DNA from: Terriglobia bacterium
GTDB taxonomy: Bacteria > Acidobacteriota > Terriglobia > Terriglobales > Acidobacteriaceae
Reading direction: 5' to 3'
DNA length: 64,000 bases
NCBI GenBank assembly: GCA_020073665.1
Contig: JAIQEU010000004.1
Span: forward strand, 1 to 64,000
The notes below the pieces were generated by a model. The model saw nothing but the letters and a program-made list of their open reading frames with translations, was not told the origin of the DNA and made no database searches. How positions within the stretch are numbered: the stretch's first letter is position 1; the number at the start of each line of letters is the position of its first letter. This document shows positions 17,024-28,579 of the stretch, one piece after another. The translations under genes were made by a program, and so were the position numbers.

Positions 17024-19291
17024 ATGAACTTGCCAATCCGTCCGCGTAAGCTGTTGGTTGCAGCGTCTCTCCTGATTTTCATTGCTCATTTCGCCGTCGC
17101 CGAAGGCACGCGCACCTGGGAACAGTCCAAGTTCGAGGACCTGATCAAAGGCACGGGCCAGGGTGTCGCCATCCGCAGCAATGGCGGGCTGGAACTGGCT
17201 CCGGCATTCAAGGCTCTCTCGACGACTCCTTCGACCTATATCTGGGCGATTGCGGCGGACCAAGGGGGCAATTTGTACGCCGCCACTGGCGCTCCGGCAC
17301 GGATCTACCGCATCACTCCGGGCGGAGAATCGAGCGTCATCTTTGAGCCCCAGGAGTTGCAGGTGCAATCGCTGGTGGTCGACAAGAGCGGGGTGATTTA
17401 CGCGGCCACCAACCCTGACGGCAAGATCTACCGCATCGAACATCGCAAAACCGCTGATGCCAGCAAAGCCACGCCGGGCAAGCCACCCGCCACGGATGCT
17501 TCCTGGAGCGCGACCCCTTACTTCGATCCAGCCACGAAGTACATCTGGGACCTGCTTCTTGACGATGCGGGAAATCTGTACGCCGCCACCGGCGACCACG
17601 GCGAAATCTTCCGAGTCACGCCGAAGGGCGAGCATTCTGTCCTGTTCAAGAGCGACGAAGCTCACATTCGCGTGCTGGCGCTTGATCCCAAGGGCAACTT
17701 GATCGCCGGTTCCGATGGCAGCGGACTGGTGTACAGAATTTCCCCTGCCGGGGAAGGATTTGTTCTCTACAGCGCTCCCAAGAAAGAGATCACCGCGCTT
17801 GCGATCGACGCGGCGGGAAACATCTACGCTGCGGGTGCGGGAGAGAAGCGGCCCGGCGCTGCCCCGACACCGGGGTTCGCTCCGATGGTGATGCCCGCTC
17901 CGACGCAAGCGCCCGCCGCCGGACAAGCCACCATCACCATCACCAATGTCACTCCTATTCCTCAGCCCGCAGCCGGCATTCCCACCCCGGCCATGGGCGC
18001 CACCGGCGGCTCCGAGATTTACCGGATTGCCCCCGACGGCTCGCCCAGTCGGCTCTGGACGTCACGCGAAGACCTGGTGTACGCCCTGGCTTTCGACCAG
18101 CGCGGCCACCTGCTGGCGGGGACCGGAAATCGCGGGCATATTTTCTCGATCACCGGTGACGACAATTTCACCGACCTGGTGAAAGCCAGCGCCACCCAGG
18201 TCACGGCTTTTGCCAATGCGCCGAGTGGCGGCCTGTACGTTTCCACCAGCAACCTGGGAAAAGTATTTCTGCTGGGCCCGGCGGTCGAATCCGAAGGCAG
18301 CTATGAGAGTGATGTGTTCGACGCCCACATCTTCTCGCGTTGGGGACGCGTCGAAATGCGCAGCGCGGGCAAAATCGAAATGTTCACACGCAGCGGCAAT
18401 GTAGACAATCCTGACCGCAACTGGAGCCCGTGGAAGAGAGTTGACTTGCTGAAAGATGCAGCCGTCAGCGTGCCGCCGGCCCGCTTCATCCAGTGGAAGA
18501 CGCTGCTGCACGCCGCAGAAGTGGCGCCGCGGCTGGACAGTGTGCTGCTCAATTATCTGCCCCAGAACGTGGCACCCGATTTCGACGAGGTCACGGTGCA
18601 GGCGGGGGTGCGCTACCTCTCGCTGCCCAAGCCGGCGGACAGCGGCGGGTCGGCTGGCGCGAACCAGCCTCATTTCGACCAGCCGCCACCGACGACGCAT
18701 GACAGTGACTCCATTGGGGTACGCTGGACTGTGCACGACGATAATGACGACCAGATGGTTTACTCGGTCTACTACCGCGGGGACGGCGAAACGCGATGGC
18801 TGCTGCTGAAAGACCAACTGACTGACAAGTTCTACTCGTTTGACGCATCGCTGCTGCCGGATGGCGGCTACACCGTGAAGGTGGTGGCCTCCGATGGACC
18901 TTCCCATTCGCCCGACCAGGCCCTCACCGCTGAACGGGAGAGCGCGCGCTTTGAAGTGGACACCACGGCGCCGCAAATTGAGAACCTGACTGCCTCGGTA
19001 CAGGGCAGCGAAATCCACGTGGGCTTCCGCGCATTGGATAGCTTCTCGGCCATCAAGCGCGCGGAATACTCGGTGGATGCCGGCGATTGGCAGTTTGTCG
19101 AACCGGTGGGCCAGCTTTCCGACTCGAAAACGGAGAGCTATGACTTCCGGGTTGCGATCCCGTCCGACCCGGCGATGCCCACCCCAGCAAAGGCCATAGC
19201 AGCGGGGCAACTGGAACATGTGATCGTCGTTCGGGTGTATGACCGCTACGACAACATGAGCTCGGCGAAGACGGTGGTCCGGGGCAAATAG
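17024..19291 (+). CDS. Secreted beta-propeller protein, unknown function
   Basis: A 755-residue protein with a signal peptide (LLVAASLLIFIAHFAVAEG). The first ~400 residues repeat blades of the NHL/SMP-30-like kind: GGNLYAATGAPARIYRITP, GVIYAATNPDGKIYRIE, GNLYAATGDHGEIFRVTP, GNLIAGSDGSGLVYRIS and GHLLAGTGNRGHIFSIT. A Pro/Ala-rich insert (about 285-325) splits the propeller. The C-terminal part is beta-sandwich-like, with SIGVRWTVHDDNDDQMVYSV and DTTAPQIENLTASV. Probably an extracytoplasmic binding protein; no catalytic residues are evident. Confidence 0.8.
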   Translation: MNLPIRPRKLLVAASLLIFIAHFAVAEGTRTWEQSKFEDLIKGTGQGVAIRSNGGLELAPAFKALSTTPSTYIWAIAADQGGNLYAATGAPARIYRITPGGESSVIFEPQELQVQSLVVDKSGVIYAATNPDGKIYRIEHRKTADASKATPGKPPATDASWSATPYFDPATKYIWDLLLDDAGNLYAATGDHGEIFRVTPKGEHSVLFKSDEAHIRVLALDPKGNLIAGSDGSGLVYRISPAGEGFVLYSAPKKEITALAIDAAGNIYAAGAGEKRPGAAPTPGFAPMVMPAPTQAPAAGQATITITNVTPIPQPAAGIPTPAMGATGGSEIYRIAPDGSPSRLWTSREDLVYALAFDQRGHLLAGTGNRGHIFSITGDDNFTDLVKASATQVTAFANAPSGGLYVSTSNLGKVFLLGPAVESEGSYESDVFDAHIFSRWGRVEMRSAGKIEMFTRSGNVDNPDRNWSPWKRVDLLKDAAVSVPPARFIQWKTLLHAAEVAPRLDSVLLNYLPQNVAPDFDEVTVQAGVRYLSLPKPADSGGSAGANQPHFDQPPPTTHDSDSIGVRWTVHDDNDDQMVYSVYYRGDGETRWLLLKDQLTDKFYSFDASLLPDGGYTVKVVASDGPSHSPDQALTAERESARFEVDTTAPQIENLTASVQGSEIHVGFRALDSFSAIKRAEYSVDAGDWQFVEPVGQLSDSKTESYDFRVAIPSDPAMPTPAKAIAAGQLEHVIVVRVYDRYDNMSSAKTVVRGK

Positions 19292-19301
19292 CAGTTCTTT
19301 C

Positions 19302-20558
19302 TCACTCCGGCACCAGTTCCGCGACCGTAAGCTGGTCGGCGTTTCGCAATTCCGGGAACAGCCATGCCCACGCGCCGATCACCACCAGAGTTCCAATCCC
19401 TCCCAGTACCACGGCCGGCACAGTTCCGAACCAATGGGCGGTAAGTCCAGACTCGAACTCTCCCAGTTCGTTTGACACTCCGATAAACAGCATATCCACG
19501 GCATTCACCCGCCCTCGCATTTCATCGGGCGTGGCCACCTGCACCAGGGTGGCGCGGATGATCACGCTGACCATGTCGGTAGCTCCGACCAGCAGCATGG
19601 CGGCCAGCGACACGATCAAGCTGCGCGAGATTCCGAACAGGATGGTGCATACCCCGAACCCGGCTACCGACCACAGCATGATCATGCCCGCGCGGCGGCG
19701 AATGGGCCAATGCGCCACCAGGATGGCCATGGCGGCAGCGCCCGCGCCAGGCGCGCTGCGCAGCAGGCCCAGTCCCCAGGGCCCGGTCTTCAGGATTTCG
19801 CTGGCGTACACCGGAAGCAGGGCCACGGCTCCGCCCAGCAGGACGGCAAACATGTCGAGTGAAATCGATCCCAGGATCAGCTTCTGGCGCCAGATGAAGC
19901 GAAACCCGGCGAGCACCGTCTTCACGCTGACGGGTTCTTTGGGACGCGGCGCCGGCTGCGGCTTGATGCGCATCGTCAGGAACATGGCGATGACCGCGCC
20001 GGAGATGGCCATGGCATACACGGCAGCGGGGCCACGGAACAGCGCGTAGACCACTCCACCCACCGCCGGGCCGGCAATGATTGCCCCTTGGAAGGTACTG
20101 GCATTCCACGCCACGGCGTTGGCGAAATGTTCCTCCGGAACCAGTTGTGGCAAAAGCGCCCGGCTAGCCGGCCAGTTGAAGCAACGCACCGTCCCCAGCA
20201 GCAGCAGGACGGCATAGATCAGATGCACCCGCGGTGTGGCCCGCCAGGTAACTCCCAGGAGCAAGGCGGAGCAAGCTGCGAAGCCCCCGTAGCACCACAG
20301 CAGGAGCCGGCGGCGGTCGAAGCGGTCCGCCGCGTGCCCGGCAAACAGAAACAGCACCACCCCGGGCAGAAACTGCGCCAAGCCGACTAGTCCGAGATCC
20401 AGCGGCCGGTGAGTGATCTCATACACCTGCCAGCCGACCGCCACCGATTGCATCTCCAGAGCCAGCACAATGAAGAATCGCGCGAACTGGTAGAGCACGA
20501 AATTCGGGTGAGTAAACGCCACTCGGCCCGCAAGCCGTGGGTCCTGGGAGGTGAGCAT
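19302..20558 (-). CDS. MFS transporter, EntS-like exporter
   Basis: A 418-residue membrane protein with about twelve hydrophobic segments. The early GHAADRFDRRRLLLW loop between segments 2 and 3 is the major facilitator signature, and the stretch AWNASTFQGAIIAGPAVGGV is typical of the EntS/DUF894 branch of exporters. Its substrate cannot be predicted. It converges with the propeller gene, leaving only ten bases between the two stops. Confidence 0.88.
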   Translation of the reverse strand: MLTSQDPRLAGRVAFTHPNFVLYQFARFFIVLALEMQSVAVGWQVYEITHRPLDLGLVGLAQFLPGVVLFLFAGHAADRFDRRRLLLWCYGGFAACSALLLGVTWRATPRVHLIYAVLLLLGTVRCFNWPASRALLPQLVPEEHFANAVAWNASTFQGAIIAGPAVGGVVYALFRGPAAVYAMAISGAVIAMFLTMRIKPQPAPRPKEPVSVKTVLAGFRFIWRQKLILGSISLDMFAVLLGGAVALLPVYASEILKTGPWGLGLLRSAPGAGAAAMAILVAHWPIRRRAGMIMLWSVAGFGVCTILFGISRSLIVSLAAMLLVGATDMVSVIIRATLVQVATPDEMRGRVNAVDMLFIGVSNELGEFESGLTAHWFGTVPAVVLGGIGTLVVIGAWAWLFPELRNADQLTVAELVPE

Positions 20559-20624
20559 TCCCCTCTACTGTGCCATACACTGCTCAGTTAGTGCATGCCG
20601 GTTTGAGTGGGTTAGAATCGTCGC

Positions 20625-21203
20625 GTGTTTTGGCTGCTACTGACGGTGGCGTGGCTGGCGTGCGTGGTGTACTCGACCATTCCGCTGTTCTGGATCCTGA
20701 TTCATCCTCGCGCCGCGTATTGGCGGTCACGCAAGCGGTCTCCCTACCTCGTGCTGGTACCGCTGTGGGTCACGATGTGGCTGGTGGTGGCACTTGCGAC
20801 TTTCCGCTGGCGGTTGGTGGTCCTCTACTTGTCGCTTTGGACCTGGATTCCCGCTGCCATCCTGTTCGCGGTGGGCTTGTGGCTCTACCGCCAATCCGGC
20901 AAGCACTTTAGCTCGAAACAGCTCGGCGGCTACCCCGAAGTCCTCGCCAATCATCGCGAACAAAGGCTGGTCACATCAGGCGTGCGGGCGCGAGTGCGGC
21001 ATCCGGTGTACCTGGCACACCTATGCGAGATGGTGGCGTGGAGTCTTGGGACGGGACTGGCGGCCTGCTACGGGCTGACGGCGCTGGCGGTGGTGACCGG
21101 CGCATTCATGATTCGGATGGAGGATGCGGAACTGGAGCAGCGGTTCGGCGCAGAATACCGGCAGTACCGGCAGAGCGTGCCAGCCGTATTGCCCTGGTTC
21201 TAA
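20625..21203 (+). CDS. Isoprenylcysteine methyltransferase-like membrane methyltransferase
   Basis: A 192-residue membrane protein with four to five hydrophobic segments. The C-terminal half has the ICMT/PEMT pattern: LVTSGVRARVRHPVYLAHL, where RHPxY contributes to the SAM site, and the terminal EDAELEQRFGAEYRQYRQSVPA. Bacterial relatives methylate lipids or small isoprenoids; the substrate is not known. The start is a GTG at 20625, 66 bases past the divergent MFS gene, so the two share a promoter region. Confidence 0.8.
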   Translation: MFWLLLTVAWLACVVYSTIPLFWILIHPRAAYWRSRKRSPYLVLVPLWVTMWLVVALATFRWRLVVLYLSLWTWIPAAILFAVGLWLYRQSGKHFSSKQLGGYPEVLANHREQRLVTSGVRARVRHPVYLAHLCEMVAWSLGTGLAACYGLTALAVVTGAFMIRMEDAELEQRFGAEYRQYRQSVPAVLPWF

Positions 21204-21294
21204 CCCGGCGCGTCGAAAATATTGTTTTGGACCCTGTCGATCATGGATAGTCCCGTTCGATTAACCAGCAGTAGGGCGAGGAGGCCTGAAGAAA

Positions 21295-21654
21295 ATGCAA
21301 TATCTGCTGCTGATCTACGGAAACGAAACCCACTGGAGCAAGCTGAGCAAGGCGGAACAAGAAAAGATCTCCCAGGAATACGGCGCTTACACCAAGAACA
21401 TCGCCGAAAGCGGGCATTTGCGGGGTGGCAATGAGTTGGACGTTACCTCGAAAGCCACCACGGTGCGGGTGCGCGATGGCAAGCAAGTCGTCACCGACGG
21501 CCCCTTCGCCGAAACCAAGGAACAACTGGGCGGGTACTACCTGGTCGAAGCCAAGGATCAGAAAGAGGCGCTGGCGCTGGCCGCCCGTATCCCTTCGGTG
21601 CGCTGGGGTGCGATCGAAGTGCGGCCGATTATTCCGCATGAGATGCCCAGCTAA
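21295..21654 (+). CDS. YCII-related (DGPF) domain protein
   Basis: A 119-residue soluble protein. MQYLLLIYGNE at the start, TDGPFAETKEQLGGYYLVEA in the middle and AIEVRPI near the end are the DGPF/YCII family marks, an alpha-beta barrel of the dimeric type. In many genomes these proteins accompany ECF sigma factors, but none is adjacent here. Function is not established. Confidence 0.88.
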   Translation: MQYLLLIYGNETHWSKLSKAEQEKISQEYGAYTKNIAESGHLRGGNELDVTSKATTVRVRDGKQVVTDGPFAETKEQLGGYYLVEAKDQKEALALAARIPSVRWGAIEVRPIIPHEMPS

Positions 21655-21738
21655 TTCCACATGCCCGCACGGATGATCGCTATAATCCGATTTGGCTGAA
21701 AGCTGAAAAATGACAGCGGACGGCCGATAGCTTCTTCC

Positions 21739-23061
21739 ATGCGCTTCGAACTCTTCATCGCGACCCGCTACCTCCGTGCCAAGCGGAGGCAGGCGGTGAT
21801 CGGAGTCATCACCGGCATTTCGATTCTGGGAGTGGCTGCCGGAGTGGCTTCGCTCATCGTCGCGCTTGCCATCAACAATGGCTTCCGCCAGGACCTGCAA
21901 GACCGGCTGCTCGGCTCCACGTCCCATGTGAACCTGCTGCGTATTCAGAGCGACGGTATTAAGGACTGGCGGCCGCTGATGGACCGGCTTTCCAAGGAGC
22001 CGCACGTGGTCGCCGCAGCCCCGGCTATCTACGAACAGGTGCTTATCTCGCGCGGGCCGCGCGCCCGCGGAGCGGTTCTCAAAGGACTGATCCCCGCTTC
22101 CGAGCGCAAGGTCAGCGATCTGCTGAACACCGTGAACCTGGGCTCGGCCGATGCTCTGAATGAGCCGCCCGCGGATTCAGAAGCAGCGGGCGAGGGCGCC
22201 CGCTTCACACCATCGCCATCTGAGCAATCCCCCACAGCGCTCGAAGGCGTCGAGGAGCGCGTGGCCGCCATGCCGCCCATCATCCTCGGCAAAGACATGG
22301 CCGACCAGCTCGGCGCCACGGTGGGCTCGGTGGTACTGGTCACCAGTCCGCAGGGCGAACTGACCCCCTTCGGCATGGTGCCTAAGTACAACCGCTTTCG
22401 GGTGGCTGGGATTTTCAATTCCGGCTTCTACGACTACGACAGTTCCTGGGCATTCACCCGGTTGACCGATGCGCAGCAGTTGTTTGGACTAGGCGACCTG
22501 GTCTCGGTCATCGAGTTCAAGGTGGATGACATCTACAAGGCCGATCAATTTGCCCGCCAGCTGGAGCAGGCCGCCGGCCCGGGCTTCATGGCGACCAACT
22601 GGATGGAGCAGAACAAGGCCCTGTTCCGCGCCCTGCGCCTGGAACGCGTGGTGACCTTCATCACCATTGGCCTGATCGTTTTCGTGGCCGCATTGAACAT
22701 CCTGATTTCGCTCGTCATGATGGTGATGGAAAAGACACGGGACATCGCGGTGCTGATGTCGATGGGCACACGCAAGTCACAAGTGCGGCGAATGTTCATC
22801 GCTCAGGGGCTGTTGATCGGCGTGATTGGCACCGCGATTGGCTTGGTGCTGGGCTACGCACTTTCGTGGGCCGGGGGACACTATCATCTGCTGTCGCTCT
22901 CGGCCGAGGTCTATTCCATCGATTACGTACCCTTCGCTCCCCGCGTGATGGATGGAGTTCTGGTGGCCCTAGTGGCCATCGGGATTTCGCTAGTGGCCAC
23001 CATTTACCCGTCGTGGTCGGCAGCGCGAATCCTTCCGGCGGAAGCCTTGCGCTACGAGTAG
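21739..23061 (+). CDS. lolC: Lipoprotein-releasing ABC transporter permease LolC/LolE
   Basis: A 440-residue inner-membrane permease. The opening FIATRYLRAKRRQAVIGVIT with a first membrane segment, a large periplasmic domain (about 45-290) and three C-terminal membrane segments (FIAQGLLIGVIGTAIGLVLG and neighbours) give the FtsX/MacB-like fold of LolC/E. The complex extracts outer-membrane lipoproteins from the inner membrane for LolA. Its ATPase, LolD, follows. Residues 150-180 form a Glu/Ser-rich insert in the periplasmic domain. Only one permease gene is present, so a homodimer (LolF-like) is likely. Confidence 0.9.
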   Translation: MRFELFIATRYLRAKRRQAVIGVITGISILGVAAGVASLIVALAINNGFRQDLQDRLLGSTSHVNLLRIQSDGIKDWRPLMDRLSKEPHVVAAAPAIYEQVLISRGPRARGAVLKGLIPASERKVSDLLNTVNLGSADALNEPPADSEAAGEGARFTPSPSEQSPTALEGVEERVAAMPPIILGKDMADQLGATVGSVVLVTSPQGELTPFGMVPKYNRFRVAGIFNSGFYDYDSSWAFTRLTDAQQLFGLGDLVSVIEFKVDDIYKADQFARQLEQAAGPGFMATNWMEQNKALFRALRLERVVTFITIGLIVFVAALNILISLVMMVMEKTRDIAVLMSMGTRKSQVRRMFIAQGLLIGVIGTAIGLVLGYALSWAGGHYHLLSLSAEVYSIDYVPFAPRVMDGVLVALVAIGISLVATIYPSWSAARILPAEALRYE

Positions 23062-23104
23062 GGCCGCAGCGTCGCTCGTACAACATCCCTAAGATACTGC
23101 CTTT

Positions 23105-23120
23105 AGTGACCTAGGTCACA
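23105..23120. promoter_or_regulatory. Crp/Fnr-type palindrome between lolC and lolD
   Basis: AGTGA-CCTAGG-TCACA matches the Crp consensus TGTGA-N6-TCACA at nine of ten arm positions, and GTGACCTAGGTCAC is a perfect palindrome. It lies 148 bases before the lolD start, in a 200-base gap that is long for two genes of one complex, so lolD may have its own regulated promoter. Confidence 0.5.
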
Positions 23121-23267
23121 TTGCCTCGGTACATTCCGGGTATACAGTTTTCCGGAAAGCCAGTTCCAAAATGGTAGTAGGCAGCCGCGCAGGCAGCTCC
23201 GTGGTTTAATGGGAAGGCGAAGGCGGGCAGCAGTGCTTGCCGTATCTTGAACCGAGGAGCAAGCTGG

Positions 23268-23981
23268 TTGCATCAAATAGCTCAGCATTGGATCCTCCGG
23301 ACGGAGGGTCTGAACAAGGTTTTTCGCTCCGGCGAAACCGACCTAGTGCTCTTTGAAAACCTGTCGTTCCAGGTCGCAAAAGGGGAAATGCTGGCGATCG
23401 TAGGTGAATCGGGCGCGGGCAAGAGTACCTTGTTGCATATCCTGGGCGCTCTTGATAGGGCTTCCGCGGGTGACGTATACTGCGCCAACCTGCGCTTGAG
23501 TTCGCTCTCCGAGAACGCCGCCGCCGACTTCCGCAACCGTGAAATCGGCTTCGTCTGGCAGTTCCATTATTTGCTGCCGGAGTTTACGGCGCTGGAGAAC
23601 GTGGCCATGCCGCTCTTGTTGCGGGGCCAGCCTTGGCAGGTAGCCCAGGCAGAGGCGGCGCGATGGCTTCGCGAAGTGGGATTGGAGCCGCGTGCGCATC
23701 ACCGCTCGGGTGAACTTTCGGGCGGGGAGCAGCAACGCGTGGCCCTGGCGCGAGCGCTCATCACTCAACCTAAACTGTTGCTCGCCGATGAGCCGACCGG
23801 AGACCTCGACGGTCGCACCGCTGATGCGGTGTTCGAATTGATCGCCCGGTTACATCGCGACTACCAGTTGACCTCTCTGATTGCTACTCATAACTTTGCT
23901 TTCGCGCGTCGCTGTCACCGGGTATTAAGGTTGCAAAAAGGTCGTCTGGAAGAAGTGGCACCGGCTTCGCTACCCGCATAG
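23268..23981 (+). CDS. lolD: Lipoprotein-releasing ABC transporter ATPase LolD
   Basis: A 237-residue ATPase. Walker A GESGAGKST, signature LSGGEQQRVALARAL, Walker B LLLADEPTGDLD and the H-loop ATHNF are intact. FVWQFHYLLPEFTALENVAMP is the LolD/MacB-type Q-loop region (Gln present). It pairs with the LolC permease upstream. The start is set at TTG 23268 because GAGGAG stands ten bases before it; a further in-frame TTG at 23247 has no good ribosome binding site. Confidence 0.88.
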   Translation: MHQIAQHWILRTEGLNKVFRSGETDLVLFENLSFQVAKGEMLAIVGESGAGKSTLLHILGALDRASAGDVYCANLRLSSLSENAAADFRNREIGFVWQFHYLLPEFTALENVAMPLLLRGQPWQVAQAEAARWLREVGLEPRAHHRSGELSGGEQQRVALARALITQPKLLLADEPTGDLDGRTADAVFELIARLHRDYQLTSLIATHNFAFARRCHRVLRLQKGRLEEVAPASLPA

Positions 23982-24219
23982 GCCGTTGGTGGGATTGACA
24001 ATTCTCGGCGGGCGTGACGGAATGGTGCACTGGTTTGCGGAGGAATGACAACGGGGGTGCTTTCTATAACGGGACTCAGGCTCTGGAATGCACGATTTGG
24101 GGCTTGGGTCGGATGGCACCTTGATTGCATAATGTACTGAGGGCCAAGCGGTTCCCGACAGGGGTGGGCCGAGCGTTAGCGCGGACGTTCCCTGGAGGGT
24201 TCAAGGGGAGAAGGGCTAT

Positions 24220-26664
<2,445 letters not shown>

Positions 26665-26684
26665 GCCGTCAGCTCTCAGCTATC

Positions 26685-26717
26685 AGCCGCCAGCGAAAGC
26701 TGGCGGCTTTTGTTTTT
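26685..26717 (+). terminator. Intrinsic terminator of clpC
   Basis: A perfect ten-base stem, AGCCGCCAGC / GCTGGCGGCT, with a GAAA loop is followed by TTTTGTTTTT. It begins about 20 bases after the clpC stop. Confidence 0.9.
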
Positions 26718-26780
26718 GCGGCAATCCGATGAAGGGTGCACGACGGGCGGAGCAATGAGGTGGGCCTTTGGCCTTTGTAG

Positions 26781-27689
26781 TTATACCTCCGTGCATTCCT
26801 CTTCCCTAGTGTCAAGACGAAGTGTGTAGCAGAATAGCCCTGTCTTCGCGATTTGAGGGCGTAAGAACTCGACCCGGTTCTTGAGATATCCGAAGAAGTG
26901 AACCCCAACTATGAGGCCGTCCGTCGTGTTCTTGACAGCGAGGCGGTGAAACGGCTGAAACCCTGAACCCCGCTCCCGGTATGGCTTTACTGAACAACAA
27001 CTGGGAAGGCTTCCGCCCTTAACAAAGGCTGCTCGGACTGAGTCGAAGTAACCATCAAAGATTTTTCGCCCGAGGTGCAGAGCCACATATTCGTACGCAA
27101 TCTTAAGCAATGCGAGATCATTGTCGTGTGATTTGAGAGCGGGGTACGCGGTAACAGGAGCTGATTTCACAATTTCGATTCCCTCGGCAATTTTGACTCG
27201 GGAGCCCTCAGGCACCTCCTTGAGGTTCGTCATTGCGTTCCGAATCTCATCAGATGTCGCGCCTCTTCTCTCCAGCGTTTTGCGCACAACCTCTGGGGCG
27301 TCCTTTAGGGGTACGACAAGAGAATCGTCCGACCGTCGTGACGGAGTCACGCGAATGTCTCCGTCCTCGAGCTTCGCTCCTACCGTTCCCCCCGGGCCCT
27401 GCACGACATAGGCCTGACCTTGTGACATGGTTGCCCATAGATTGGGAAGTGTGTCTTTGAGATTCTCGATGGCCCAGCGGATTCCCGGGTCCTCCTTCAA
27501 TCCGGCCTCAAGCTGTCCCATATGGTCGTTACAGTGTTTGCAAAGAAAATTACACGTCAGTCTGCCACCAATTGCATCGGGGATGAGATGCTCTTCCGTG
27601 AGCAAAGCTGTTTCAACGCATCGGCTACGACGCTCGGTTAGTGTCAGGGCGCATATTATGCAACGCTCGTCGGTCCATTCTTTATTCAT
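26781..27689 (-). CDS. HNH endonuclease-like protein
   Basis: A 302-residue protein. The N-terminus has the HNH_5-type metal and catalytic pattern: CIIC at about 9-12, TEEHLIPDAIGG with the catalytic-type His, and CKHCND, whose cysteines with CIIC would hold a zinc. The remaining 240 residues are not recognised and show no membrane segment. Base composition is visibly more AT-rich than the flanking clpC and purB regions, which suggests transfer. It lies next to a VapBC pair on the same strand. Such HNH proteins occur in defence and mobile contexts, but nothing here proves either role. Confidence 0.75.
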   Translation of the reverse strand: MNKEWTDERCIICALTLTERRSRCVETALLTEEHLIPDAIGGRLTCNFLCKHCNDHMGQLEAGLKEDPGIRWAIENLKDTLPNLWATMSQGQAYVVQGPGGTVGAKLEDGDIRVTPSRRSDDSLVVPLKDAPEVVRKTLERRGATSDEIRNAMTNLKEVPEGSRVKIAEGIEIVKSAPVTAYPALKSHDNDLALLKIAYEYVALHLGRKIFDGYFDSVRAAFVKGGSLPSCCSVKPYRERGSGFQPFHRLAVKNTTDGLIVGVHFFGYLKNRVEFLRPQIAKTGLFCYTLRLDTREEECTEV

Positions 27690-27715
27690 TTCCTTCCTAA
27701 CCGGACGATTTCAGA

Positions 27716-28120
27716 CTATTTACTCCAATCCTCCACCCTTAACCTCTTCAGCCGCCGAAACACCCGATCGCCAGTTACCAGCACCCCCTCTACCGCCAGC
27801 GCCTGTGCGGCGATCATCATATCTAGGTTACCCATCGGCTCACCCTCGCGTTCCAGTTCAGCCCGGATTCGCGCATAGTGCTTCGCCGCCTCTGAATCCC
27901 AGGCCAAGACTTCGACACGCAGCAGGAACTCCTCCACGGCAACCTTCAGCCTGGTCGCCTCCGGCCTCTTTGCCACGCCGAAACGCAACTCCGCCTCGGT
28001 GACGGCTGAAATTCCGACCTCCGCCATCGGAACCTTCAGCAGGCGCTCCCGGACTCGGGGCACGTTTCCCTTGATGATGTAGCTTGCGGTGTTGGTATCG
28101 AGCAGGTAGCGGACCGCCAT
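27716..28120 (-). CDS. vapC: PIN-domain toxin VapC
   Basis: A 134-residue PIN ribonuclease, the toxin half of a type II pair; VapC toxins cut tRNA or rRNA. The acidic residues expected of the active site are visible: D in YLLDTNTASY, E in TEAELRFG, and D in NLDMMIAAQAL, with a further D in VTGDRVF. Its start codon follows the antitoxin stop directly with no gap, so the two are co-translated. Confidence 0.93.
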   Translation of the reverse strand: MAVRYLLDTNTASYIIKGNVPRVRERLLKVPMAEVGISAVTEAELRFGVAKRPEATRLKVAVEEFLLRVEVLAWDSEAAKHYARIRAELEREGEPMGNLDMMIAAQALAVEGVLVTGDRVFRRLKRLRVEDWSK

Positions 28121-28363
28121 CTAGAACAAGTCCCGCTTCTGCGGTGGGGCGTCCTTGCGGTCGGTTCCGAAGTCCTCGGGCACCTCGATGGTGTTCATCA
28201 GTTCGAAGAAGTCCTTCCACGATTCCGGCCTTCGCGACAGGATTATGTCGCCAGTCTCCGGGTCGCGGCGGACATAGACCTCGGAGCCTTCGAAGCGGTA
28301 CTCCGCCGGCAGACGGACGGCTTGGCTGCGGCCGTTGCTGAACAGTTTAGCGGTGCGTGGCAT
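28121..28363 (-). CDS. vapB: VapB antitoxin (SpoVT/AbrB type)
   Basis: An 80-residue antitoxin. [21 protein letters not shown] is the swapped-hairpin AbrB/MazE DNA-binding domain of VapB; the C-terminal [17 protein letters not shown] region would wrap the toxin. ATG 28363 is chosen. A further in-frame ATG at 28387 lies inside the predicted promoter and can be excluded on that ground. VapB normally represses its own operon, and a palindromic AT-rich site stands directly upstream. Confidence 0.93.
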   Translation of the reverse strand: MPRTAKLFSNGRSQAVRLPAEYRFEGSEVYVRRDPETGDIILSRRPESWKDFFELMNTIEVPEDFGTDRKDAPPQKRDLF

Positions 28364-28403
28364 GGTATATACTATGATATATATCAACTCAAATTGGTGT
28401 CAA
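28364..28403 (-). promoter_or_regulatory. vapBC promoter and operator
   Basis: On the minus strand a perfect -35 TTGACA (28398-28403) is followed after 16 bases by -10 TATATC (28376-28381), which lies in the palindrome GATATATATC (28376-28385). A second arm, TATATACC, runs up to the vapB ATG. Transcription would begin only about six bases before the start codon, so the mRNA is nearly leaderless. Confidence 0.6.
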
Positions 28404-28579
28404 GTGCGGAATCTCGGCCGGCTGCCACCGCGCGATGCAGCGTCGGCTTGGCCAGATGATGCTCCTCACGGGAATCCCCGCTGCCCGGCAGGCTCTTTCT
28501 TTGCGACCTCTATCCCTTAAAGGGAATCTGTAACAGTAACGCTCCAGCAGCTAAGAACCTTATTTTCAGGAAGGTATTC

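Noticed and set aside
18062-19219. A 385-codon minus-strand frame opposite the propeller gene
   Set aside because: No domain is recognisable, while the plus strand shows repeated propeller blades.
27427-28002. A 191-codon plus-strand frame opposite the HNH and VapC genes
   Set aside because: It crosses two recognised minus-strand genes and its sequence is low-complexity Pro/Ser/Arg.
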